Positions 11,470 through 21,589 of a stretch of DNA of 64,000 bases are shown piece after piece. Both the position numbers and the translations under genes were made by a program. How positions within the stretch are numbered: position 1 is the first letter of the stretch; each line of letters starts with the position of its first letter. A model generated the notes under the pieces. The model was not told the DNA's origin, made no database searches, and worked only from the letters and a program-made list of their open reading frames with translations. The DNA lies in contig JARWMV010000232.1 of NCBI GenBank assembly GCA_030998015.1, positions 3,162,001 to 3,226,000 of the forward strand. Reading direction: 5' to 3'. Source of the DNA: Ceratorhiza oryzae-sativae. Lineage: Eukaryota > Basidiomycota > Agaricomycetes > Cantharellales > Ceratobasidiaceae.

Positions 11470-13612
11470 CAACCCAACCAAAGTCCTGGAAGGGTTGGGG
11501 TTTGCAAACTGGTTAAGGCACTTCATAAAAGACTTTTTGAAAATCACAAAATGTCTTTATGAACTTGTCAAGAAGGATGTAAAATGGGAATGGACAGAAG
11601 AAAGGGATCAAGCATGGAACCTGCTGAAGCAGAAATTGAAAGAAGCCCCCCTCCTAATTCAGCCAGAACCCAGCAAACCATTTATTCTGGAAACAGATGC
11701 CTCAGGCTATGCCACAGGTGCTGTACTATTGCAATATGGAGAAGATGGAATGCTTCACCCAATCTCCTACTACTCCAAGGCAATGGTCCTGGCAGAAAGA
11801 AATTACAATATTTATAACAAGGAAATGCTGGCAATTATAAAAGCCCTCAAACACTGGTGCCACTTACTAGAGGGGGCCAAACACCCAGTAAACATTGTTT
11901 GCAATCACAAAAATCTGGAATATTGGAAGACAAATCAGCCACTGAATGGCCAAGTCACACGATGGCATAAGTTCCTGTACAGATTCAAATTCAAGATTCT
12001 ATACATCAAAGGGGCAAAGAACAGCCAGGCAGACATACTCTCTAGGCTGTCAAGGCACATCCCTAAAGAGGGGGGTGAGAGCCAAGCTCTGCTTGCACAA
12101 AACCAATTTTTGGAACTAAAACCATTGTGGCTACAAGCAATCACACCAGACCATGACCTGGAACAACTCATTAGGGATGCTATCCCAGGGGATGAGCACC
12201 TGTCAAAAGTGCTAAAAGCCCTAGACAACAATGAAAAGGTCAAAAATTGGGAATGGGACGAAGGACTTCTATGATACAAGGGCCAAATCTACATCCCAAA
12301 TAACAAAGAACTTCACAAGCTGATCATTGAAAGCTGTCATGACAACCCAGCTGCAGGACACCCAGGACAGTTCAGAACATATGAATTGTTAAACCACAAA
12401 TATACATGGTCATCAATGAAAAAATCGGTCAACAAATATGTCACACATTGCAAAACCTGTATTAGGAACAAGTGCAGCAACCAGGTTCCCCCAGGGCTCC
12501 TAAACCCAATACCAGCACCAGAAAAACTTTGGGAGGAAATCACCTATAATCTGATCACCAGGCTACCCCTGTCAGAAGGGTTCAATGCTATATTTACAGT
12601 TGTTGACCACCTGACAAAAATGGTCCACTTTATCCCATGCCAATCAGAAGCCAGTGCTATGGATTGCACCAACCTGTTCCTAACATATGTATGGAAACTT
12701 CATGGGTTACCAAGGAAAACAATCTCAGACTGCAGCCCCAACTTTGCATCCAAATTCCTAAGGCACTTATACAAACGGCTGGATATAATACCCTCCTACT
12801 CCACAGCATATCACCCCCAGACAGATGGCCAGCCCAAAAGGGCCAACCAAGTAGTAGAAGGGTACATCAGACATTATGTATCAGACCAGCAGGACGACTG
12901 GGTCTCACTCTTACCATTGGCTGAATTTGCCTACAATAATGGTGTCAATGCCTCAACTGGCAAATCACCATTCTTTGCAAACTATGGTTTCCACCCAAGG
13001 CTGGCAGTTGGGGACAGGGAGGAACAAGAACTCCCCTTAGCAGACAACCATGCAGAATGGCTTCAAAAGGGCCATGACAAACTTAAGGCAGCTCTGGAAA
13101 TAGCAAACCAGAGGATCAAAGAATATTATGACCAGAAACATTGGACCCCAGAAGCTATTAAGGTTGGAGACAAAGTCTGGCTTGATACCAAGAACATACA
13201 GACACAACAGGCCTCCAGGAAACTGGCCCACAAAAGAGTTGGACCATTCAAGGTGGTAGCACAACATGGCACACATGCTTTCAAACTGGACCTACTGATA
13301 ACCATGAAAATACACCCAGTGTTTCATGTTTCACTCCTCACCAGATATAAAGATGATCCCTATGGACATCAGGTTCCCCCACCACCACCTGTGGTAACCC
13401 CTGAAGGGGAAGAAGAATTCAAAGTGGAACAGATCATAAAGTCATGATACAACAAAAAGTCTAACGTCTTTGAATACTATGTCAAATGGCCCAGCTATGA
13501 CAAGCAACAATGGTTAACTTACGATGACCTGGTAAATGCACCAGAACTCATTGCTGACTATGTCAAGTCACATCCAAAGGCACCCCATGACCCCTGTGCC
13601 TTGAAGGGGGGA
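11470..13612 (+). pseudogene. Ty3/Gypsy (G1) RNase H-integrase-chromodomain
   Basis: A single frame continues the pol gene whose RT half is inverted upstream. RNase H shows FILETDASGYA and NKEMLAI, but VCNHKNLEYW has Asn at the usual third acidic position. Integrase shows the zinc-binding segment (HPGQ, THCKTCIRNKC), then FTVVDHLTKM and TISDCSPNF. In YHPQTDGQPKRANQ the catalytic Glu is replaced by Lys. A chromodomain (YYVKWPSYDKQQW) ends the protein. In-frame TGA codons at 12272-12274 and 13445-13447 sit where family members usually have a basic residue, consistent with CGA to TGA. There are no frameshifts. The gene runs into a polypurine tract and LTR. Confidence 0.9.
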
Positions 13613-13614
13613 AG
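13602..13614 (+). promoter_or_regulatory. Polypurine tract of G1
   Basis: GAAGGGGGGAAG lies immediately before the TGTCATGAAC start of the 3' LTR. Confidence 0.75.
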
Positions 13615-13990
13615 TGTCATGAACTGACACACATATATCCACTCTATAATATTTCCTTGCTTTATTACATTTTATGAGATCATCTTCAAAACATACTTGC
13701 CTTTTATGGTATATCTGTGTCATGTGATTCAGGGGATATTCCAGGCTGATAACCAAGATGTATTTCAACTCCAATGTGAAATTCTGCAGTTCTGCAGTTG
13801 CTTCTACTGCTTCTATCTCTTATCAGTTGTGACTCACTGTATGGACTTGTTTGTTATGATGTGGCTTGCACTATGTATATAAACTGGGTCAAGTTTGCAG
13901 AGGACTCCTCAAGAACTTGACCTCTCATCAAATACAAGTTCTTTTCTTTTCTTACTATTTTCTTTGTTGCCTGACTTGTTGTTGTCAACA
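13615..13990 (+). repeat. G1 3' LTR, 376 bp
   Basis: TGTCATGAAC...GTCAACA, the same length as the solo LTR at 2574-2949. The base after it starts CACTGAGAAT, which equals the uninterrupted protease sequence at 9832. G1 therefore inserted at CACTG inside another copy of its own family. Confidence 0.9.
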
Positions 13991-15100
13991 CACTGAGAAT
14001 CTCTCAATGCTCTTGAATGCACAACTCAAAGGTGCAATAATGGGTCATGGACCTGGAGTTGATCTCCCTGCCATTGATTACTTGTATTTTTCTTGGTGTT
14101 TTTAGGGCAATGGTAGGGATGCAATATTGTTTCATGAGATCTTTGTGGATAAATACCAATGTGGCCCCTGAGTCAATCATGGCCCATCCACTGAATTTTT
14201 TCATATTGTATGCAGACTTGTGTTCGGGGGTTGTGCGCAGAGGAAATGCATGAAAGAAAAACTGAAGTTGTGATTGGTTTCCTAATGACATACATTCCAT
14301 TTCCATATTTTTATTTTCCTTCTGCACCTTTTGTAACATAGCACCCAAGACTGCCCCCCTGGCATGGTTTGAGCTCATTCTTTTACTGACTCCTTGTCAG
14401 TTGTTTCTATATCCTCAACCACTGCGTTGTATCCTGACATCTTGGCCAAGGGGCATTTGGCAGCAATGTGGCTGTGCCCTCCACAGTTATAGCAGGTATT
14501 TGTCCCCTTCCCTTTTCCTGTGCTATCCAGATCCATTGCATCTGGATCCATTGCCTTAGGGGCCACTGGCAGGTGATTATCCTTCTTTATGTCCTTGAAG
14601 GATTCTTGTACATTAGAGCTGCTACCATCATAGCAAACAGAGGGACAGTGAAGCCCTTGGCGTTGGGCCTGATGGCCACAATTTGGCCCTTGACTGCCCT
14701 GCTGTCCTTGATCTTGTATATCTGCTCCCCATTCTTGAATTTCTCCTTTTGGGGATTATTTTGGGAGGTAGTTGTTGGCCTGCTGGATGAGGCATTGTTG
14801 CTGCTGGACTTGTTACCCCCATGAGATGTCCTTTTGCCACCGAACAAGATGAGGTGGTGGTCAATTTCCAAGGCTCCCTGAGTGAGCTGGGCAAAGGTTT
14901 TGGTGTGGGGGTCATAGTTTTGGGCCACCATGCTGTCAGTTACATCTGATGATAGACCATTGTAGAATTGGTCACTCATGGCTGCATTGTTGTAATAGAG
15001 CCCCATTGAATATAAGTTGAATAGGGTGAGGTAATCCTGAACTGTCTTGGATTGTTCCAGTTTCCACCACTTGTCACAGTTATTTTCAGTGTGGTTCAGG
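13991..15100 (-). pseudogene. Ty3/Gypsy gag-protease remnant (host element of G1)
   Basis: Minus strand. The gag matrix/capsid region contains DKWWKLEQSKTVQDYL and YYNNAAMSDQFYNGL, then a CCHC knuckle CYNCGGHSHIAAKC. The frame then shifts by one at an ATGA overlap (near 14374-14378) into a protease with AMIDSGATLVFIH. Gag is broken by at least one frameshift around 14587. The protease is cut at 13991 by the G1 insertion, and a TGA lies just before the cut. The protease resembles that at 8843-10167 closely, so both are one family. The 5' part of gag is cut by LTR E at 15101. Confidence 0.85.
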
Positions 15101-16409
15101 TGTTACAGGTCAGGGTACACTTGAATATCTAGAGCTTAAGCAAATGTAGATATGTTAGTATACACTAATTGTACTCAATACTTCTTAGACTAGAGTAAGA
15201 AGGCTCAAAGTAGTTGCAATGCAATCAAGTAACACTCAAGGTAGTCTTAATCTTGCACAGTGTAAACTGACTAATTTATAGGTATAAAGAGCAAGACTAC
15301 TATGGTCAGGTTCCCTTAGATATCTTAAAGTAGTTCAGCCCTAGTCACTTGGACTAACTGATACTAATCTTAATACTAGACTTAAGCAATAGCTTATAGG
15401 ATAGATGGTGGGCTGCCTAATGCATGTACTTCCTCAGCTACAGGTACTTAGATTTCCTCTAATAGCTGGTACTTAATGTCATGCTCAATCAGGCAATATT
15501 GTATCCCTATATATCTCTGTATATAAGATACAATGACTCAGACAGTATATAACTAATATGGTACTTTATTCCTCAGTACTAGTTATATAAGAAATCACAC
15601 ACAGACAAGAGAAATAGAAAGAGAAAAAGGAAACCAATAACCAGTCTGGGTTGAGTAGAGGAGTGAAGGGTGGTCTGGATGGACCTCAGAGGAGGTCCTT
15701 TTATACCCTGAGGAGGGCATTCCAGAGCCAAATAGATGCATGCATGCCAGTGCAATCATCAAAAGAGGGTACTGCTATACTTGGGGTACACCCTAGCCCA
15801 GTATAGGATAAGAGAGTAAAGACAGGGTGTGGATTGAAGGCATTGATGCATCTGAGACCTGCTATTGGCTTGTAGATCATATTATCATAGTATATACATG
15901 TAATGAATGGAGGCTACCTCTCAGTGAGTCATAAAGTGAGTCAGAGAAGCTTCTGGATCAATTTGGAAGGCTCTCCTGACTCACTGGAGTCATTAGATCT
16001 TGATTGATGGTCCAGTAAGATTCTAATGATCTTTGGGCCATTCCGGCGTGAGGATCAGGTGGATCGTGACGATCTTTGGGCAGCAGATACCGCCGAAGAT
16101 TAGCTATCGATAGAGCATAAGAGCGCTTTGATAGCGTAAGCGGTTGCCAAGATATGAGTGGTGCAATGTTGTAATCAATATCTCCTGATAAGAGGAAATA
16201 TTGCAACCTCTATATCTCTCTGAGTTCTTAAGATAAAATCACAATAGAATATGCATTGGAAAGAGGAGGATTTATACTATTTAATGGAATACCAATAGTA
16301 CAAATTCAGACACATACAAATTCATTTAATTTCAAGAAAATTACAGAGGCATTGCTTGAGGTTGGCAGAGCAGACTAAAATAATAGAAAAATGTTATTGA
16401 TCCATAACA
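15101..16409 (-). repeat. Long LTR copy E
   Basis: 1,309 bp, TGTTATGGATCAATAAC...CCTGTAACA in minus orientation. Flanks TCAGG and CATAT do not match, so the insertion site has been rearranged since: gag is on one side and unrelated sequence on the other. Confidence 0.92.
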
Positions 16410-16717
16410 CATATGCAGTCTGAAATACTCCATGTGGACTTGTTGCACAGCAATATAGGCAGCATATATGTTGCCTGGATCCTGGAGAATGCCTGGGCAA
16501 TGTTCTTGCCATGTTTTGCTGTGGCTCTCTCTGTTTGGGGACAGGAGGACATGCTGTCTAGCTTGTCCACACCAGCAATTGTTGGCACTGCTATGCCCAC
16601 CTTGTCAGTACAGCTGACAGATGACTTTATAGACTCCACCAATTGAGTCCTGAGGGGGAGGATGTAAGGATAGCAGTCACATGACCACTTTCACTTGATA
16701 TATGTGTCATTTTTCTG
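16410..16717. other. Unassigned transposon-like segment
   Basis: A + frame at 16413-16646 ends just before GAGGGGGAGGA and TGTAAGGATAGC (about 16655-16680), which looks like a polypurine tract and an LTR start. I do not recognise the protein, and no second LTR was found. Confidence 0.3.
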
Positions 16718-17040
16718 ATGTATGAGGGCAGTCTTGTTTTTTCCTACCACATTGTTGTCACTCAAGTGAATATTATACTACATATACATGTTCTATTGCT
16801 GTGCAAAGCAATTAAGACTATTAAGTACAGTTTATTGAGGGCAGAGCCCTTACACTTTCCTTTTGCTGCCAAATTCTCACCTGAGCTCAATCTGATTGAA
16901 CAATGTTGGGGTGCAGTGAAACAAGAGTTTTGTAACCTACCTCAATTGACAGGATCAAAACAACTTGAGAAGTTTGTGAAGGCAGTGCTGGACAGTGTAT
17001 CATTGGATGATATTAGAAAGTAAGTGACAAGGATAAGCAG
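16718..17040 (+). pseudogene. DDE transposase C-terminal fragment
   Basis: The frame contains FSPELNLIEQCWGAVK, the last acidic block of IS630/Tc1-like DDE transposases, and a following helical region DSVSLDDIRK. A TAA at 17021-17023 interrupts it, then VTRIS continues in frame up to solo LTR F. The rest of the gene is absent or unrecognisable on the far side of the LTR at 18348. Confidence 0.7.
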
Positions 17041-18347
17041 TGTTATGGACCACTAACATTTTTCTATTATTTTAGTCTGCTCTGCCAACCTCAAGCAATG
17101 CCTCTGTAATTAATTTGTGAAATACTTGAATTTGTATGCACTCCAAATTGTACTATTTTCTGTTCCATTAAATAGTATAAATTCCCCGCTTTCCAACGCA
17201 TATTTTATTAAGTTTTTATGATAAGATCTCAGAGAGATACAGAGGTTGCAATATTTCCTCTTATCAGGAGATATTGATTATAACATTGCACTGCTCATAT
17301 CTTGGCAACCACTTATGCTATCAAAGCGATCTTATGCTCTATTGATAGCTAATCTTTGGTGGTATCTGCTGGCTGAAGATTGTTGTGATCCACCAGATCC
17401 TCACACCAGAATGGCCTGAAGATCATTAGAATCTTACTGGACCATCAATCAAGATCTAATGACTCCAGTGAGTCAGGAGAGCCTTCCAAATTGATCCAGA
17501 AGCTTCTCTGACTCACTCTATGACTCACTGAGATGTAGCCTCCATTCATTACATGTATATACTATGATAATATGATCTACAAGCCAATAGCAGGTCTCAG
17601 ATGCATCAATGCCTTTGATCCACACCCTGTCTTTACTCTCTTATCCTATACTGGGCTAGGGTGTACCCCAAGTGTAGCAGTACCCTCTTTTGATGATTGC
17701 ACTAGCATGCATGTATCTATTTGGCTCTGGAATGCCCTCCTCAGGGTATAAAAGGACCCCCTCTGAGGCCCTTCCAGACCACCCTCCTACTCTACTCAAC
17801 CCAGACCAGTTATTGGTTTCTTTTCTCTTTCTATTTCTCTTGTCTGTGTGTGATTTCTTATATAACTAGTACTGAGGAATAAAGTACTATATTAGTTATA
17901 TACTGTTTGATTCATTGTATCTTATATACAGAGATATATAAGGATACAATATTGCCTGATCAAGTGTGACATTAAGTACCAGCTATTAGAGGAAATCTAA
18001 GTACCTGTAGCTGAGGAAGTACACACATTAGGCAGCCCACCATCTATCCTATAAGCTATTGCTTAAGTCTAGTATTAAGATTAGTATCAGTTAGTCCAAG
18101 TGACTAGGGCTGAACTACTTTAAGATATCTAAGGGAACCTGACCATAGTAGTCTTGCTCTTTATACCTATAAATTAGTCAGTTTACACTGTGAAAGATTA
18201 AGACTACCTTGAGTGTTACTTGATTGCATTGCAACCACTTTGAGCCTTCTTACTCTAGTCTAAGAAGTATTGAGTACAATTAGTGTATACTAACATATCT
18301 ACATTTGCTTAAGCTCTAGATATTCAAGTGTACCCTGACCTGTAACA
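17041..18347 (+). repeat. Long LTR copy F, solo LTR with 5-bp TSD
   Basis: 1,307 bp, TGTTATGGACC...CTGTAACA, flanked by perfect AGCAG at 17036-17040 and 18348-18352. It is the only one of the six copies with its own intact TSD. It is heavily CpG-depleted: none remain in the stretch where copy D has eleven. Confidence 0.95.
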
Positions 18348-18352
18348 AGCAG

Positions 18353-19000
18353 AAAGCATACATAATACTCACCAGAGAGTATGGGAGTAGATACTGCACT
18401 TGATTGAGGCAAGTTCTTGATGGCTATGTGAAGGGATTGGACAGCTGATTGTCAATTTGGGCCTTAAGGTTATACCATGGACATCATGCATATCTGCAGA
18501 ATATAATGGAGGAGGTAGAGGTGGATATGAAAGTGAAAGGGTTATTAGTTTAGATTCAATTATATTGAGTTTACTCACTTCAAAGTCTTCAAGCTTGATT
18601 TAACTTCATTGAGGCAATTACATGTTTGGCACAGAAAATAATCATGTGAGTCACTGTTTCCTACAACATCTTCACCTTGCTGTTGATACTTGTCCTTGCC
18701 CACTTCATTTTCCAGCACATAGACACAACATATATGCATTATATATGTGCTTTGACAAAAAATAGGTTTAACCTTGTTTTTATAGGCTCTCTACAATTGC
18801 TTTACATAGGAAAACGTGATGCACATCATGCAGTTTTGATGGCGCTTAGATAAGCCCTGCAGCATCTGCCTGGCCCCTACCTTAACAATAAAAGCGATTC
18901 GGGTACGTTTATCAACCCCCTAACTTGGCGCATAAAAAAATCGGCTGTACCGATATTATGGAGGCTCTAAACTCATGGCTTCGGGTGCACTTGAAACTAA
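18353..19000. other. AT-rich spacer at the transposon/gene border
   Basis: Only short broken frames. The AT-rich transposon block gives way to higher-GC unique sequence at about 18.8 kb. Candidate start codons for the next gene at 18958 and 18975 are in frames different from its body. Confidence 0.5.
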
Positions 19001-20416
19001 CAGAAGTGTCATCCGACTAATCAACAAATCGACATTGTGCCCCCGATTACCAGGTTGCCTTCTGAAATGTTGATTCGCATATTCTCTATTGTACTGTCCT
19101 CAACTACGTGCTCACCTATCCCAGATCACCAGGACGCATTGCAGACTATTATATTAGTATGTAGAAGGTGGCGTTCTGTTGCAACCAATGCGAGCCTATT
19201 ATGGCGCCACATGGATATACATATTCCTCTGACGTCCAATGGATGCAGCACTGGGTTGCTTCGTGCAAGCGCCTTTATTGCTCACTCACGGGATATGCCA
19301 ATTTACCTCCATGCTTCCCACCACTACCCACACTTCGAAAAACATATCGCTCGGAGAATGTTCCACGTTCTACAACCCGTGGCCAATCGTATTGTATCCT
19401 TGCAGATATCTGGAGTTAACACTTGCTCATTGGCAGATTATTTATTCAAAATTTGCCTGAACTATGGTGGGCCAACTGCACTCAAAACATTGCAGCTCGC
19501 AGACACCACCAAGTCCACCATAAGAGCAGTAGACGTCGTCATGCCGTATTCATTATTCACCGGACTCGTCGATCTGACCGTTTCAGGGCCCCTTCAATTT
19601 GCCGTTGTCGGTTTTGTGGACCTAGTCTCAAGATTGTTTCGCCTTCCGGCATTACATACACTACGACCTAGAAATCTAGATATCCCCTTCGATTTGACTT
19701 ACTCTAGCCGTCCACAAACACATCTACTAGGTTTCAGGGTTCCTGAACTTATCAACTTGCGCAGAGGTGGTGCTCCCATCCTGCTATCTCTTATTCACCC
19801 TGGCACTCTCGAACTTGACATACGACTAAATATTTTCGGGGCCCCCAATTTGCTGTTTAAATATTTCCAATATTTACTAGCACGCTCAAACGTAGCTTCC
19901 CTGACGGTTAACATAACTCGCGAAGGAGATCCACACAAATTCAAGACATACATCTCCTCAGTTCCACGGCTTCGTTCTTTAATACTTCAGTATGAAATTG
20001 TAACCGAATCCCAGGAGGTCATGGCATTGCTCAGTGATGCATTAGTCCCCAGCGACCGTCAGCGAGGTCACTCCCCAAACCTTCCTGACTTCCGACAGTT
20101 CTGTATGATCAATGGTCTTATTCTTGATCAGGATCTACATGTTTGGAAGTTTGTTGTTTTGGCAAGGCGTCTTCATCGAGTTGCCCTTTTAGACTGCCAT
20201 TTGCAGTTACATGGATGTGGGTCGGACTCTGCTCTTTCCAAGGGCGCTTCCTCGGAGAATCGCTCGATAAATCATGAGATGGATGGTTCTGAACGTCATG
20301 TTGTAGACTTCAGAAAATGGCTATCAGATCGGGTCGAAAATGTGACTGTTGGCAAACTACCTGAAGGCTGCAGTTACGATATACTTCCTGTCATTCAAGA
20401 TATCAGGAGGGGCTGA
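19001..20416 (+). CDS. F-box-like protein
   Basis: An open frame with an N-terminal F-box-like helix set: PPITRLPSEMLIRIF, then LVCRRWRSVATNASLLW, the typical F-box start LPxExL...CxxW. The rest is LRR-like, with repeated short Leu/Ile segments (LRSLILQY, LKTLQLADT). Such proteins normally recruit targets to SCF ubiquitin ligases, and this style is abundant in Rhizoctonia. The frame has no ATG before Met at 19067, which would cut the F-box. In-frame sequence is open only back to a TAA at 18998, while the ATGs at 18958 and 18975 are out of frame. The 5' end is therefore spliced in a way I cannot see, or frameshifted. Confidence 0.75.
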   Translation, partial: QKCHPTNQQIDIVPPITRLPSEMLIRIFSIVLSSTTCSPIPDHQDALQTIILVCRRWRSVATNASLLWRHMDIHIPLTSNGCSTGLLRASAFIAHSRDMPIYLHASHHYPHFEKHIARRMFHVLQPVANRIVSLQISGVNTCSLADYLFKICLNYGGPTALKTLQLADTTKSTIRAVDVVMPYSLFTGLVDLTVSGPLQFAVVGFVDLVSRLFRLPALHTLRPRNLDIPFDLTYSSRPQTHLLGFRVPELINLRRGGAPILLSLIHPGTLELDIRLNIFGAPNLLFKYFQYLLARSNVASLTVNITREGDPHKFKTYISSVPRLRSLILQYEIVTESQEVMALLSDALVPSDRQRGHSPNLPDFRQFCMINGLILDQDLHVWKFVVLARRLHRVALLDCHLQLHGCGSDSALSKGASSENRSINHEMDGSERHVVDFRKWLSDRVENVTVGKLPEGCSYDILPVIQDIRRG

Positions 20417-21589
20417 AAATTTTTCGGCTGATAGGGGCAACACGATCCTCCAACTCCTGAATTCTACTTCATCAAAATGTCGTGCCTCTAATCGGCTTTC
20501 GCGTTCACGTGCCTCCTTTGTTTTATTTAACATGTAACATCGTCTATCGCATATATGACTGTGACGCTTGTTTACTGAAGTTTGGGGGTCTACGTATTGG
20601 CATAGCGTCACATGGGATAATGAGTCGCTCTCATCGACCTCCAATCCCACTTACCTTTCTTCGACTCAGCAAGTAGAGATTACTATGCAAGCACTTGAAA
20701 ACAGGAGAGATGCACAATCGACACTCAAATTTCCTCGTGGCCTATGCGGGGCTTCCGCCCGCTGTGGTCGCAGCCCGACTTGCTTTGCATACAAATCGGG
20801 GCCGTCTTCGAAGATACTTCGCTCGAAACCAGCTGGTATATTGATGACCTCGTGTTAGTAAAAGGTTAAGTATAAACCTAGCACTCTACCCTCAACCAAT
20901 TGCTCAATCATTCGACCATGCATACTCGAATTAATAGGCACCCTTTGGAGGTACTGGGCCTCACTTTTATCAACGCGGTTATTCCATCACCTTGCTTGGT
21001 CAATTCGAAATACTGAAAAGATCCACTCTAGGTTATTCCGCAGGTATGCATAAAATGGAACTGCGTAGCAATTAGCTGCCGGTATTCCAGCGCATATAGT
21101 CTACTATCTGATGTTACCCATGCATGTCTCCATTTTCGCTGCATGTAAGGAGTACTGTACATCGCAGAAACAGAGAGATCAAAGTCTGATTGAAGCTCTG
21201 CTACCTCATACTACTCCTGCTCCCGTACTTCCATTGCGCCCATGATAAGTTCAGCTGATTAGCATATATTTTCCAGTGTTCTCCCGTTGTACGCCATTCG
21301 CCAAGCTAAACTATACATTAAATTTCGTTATATTGTCCAAATACTGAGCATGTATACGTTATCAGATCAAAAAAAGCCAGTTTGTGAATCATTAGTCGTG
21401 ACCAAAAAAAAGAGAAAAAAAAAGGAGGGGGGGGGAGGTAATTAAAAACACAACAGCAATAGCACGAGCGAGAACCGGTATCCAGATAGACACAACAATA
21501 CAGCTTGGGGTTTGGTCGAGTCACATGATAGCACGAAAGAAGGAAAAAGAAAAAGAAAAAGTCTAATACTCGGCTACTTTGGATAGGCT
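20417..21589. other. Intergenic, no gene supported
   Basis: Short discontinuous frames only. A purine-rich run (AAAGAGAAAAAAAAAGG-like, then a G run) lies at about 21405-21440 and a GAAAAAG repeat near 21540-21560, just downstream of the minus-strand gene's stop, perhaps within its 3' UTR. Confidence 0.5.
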
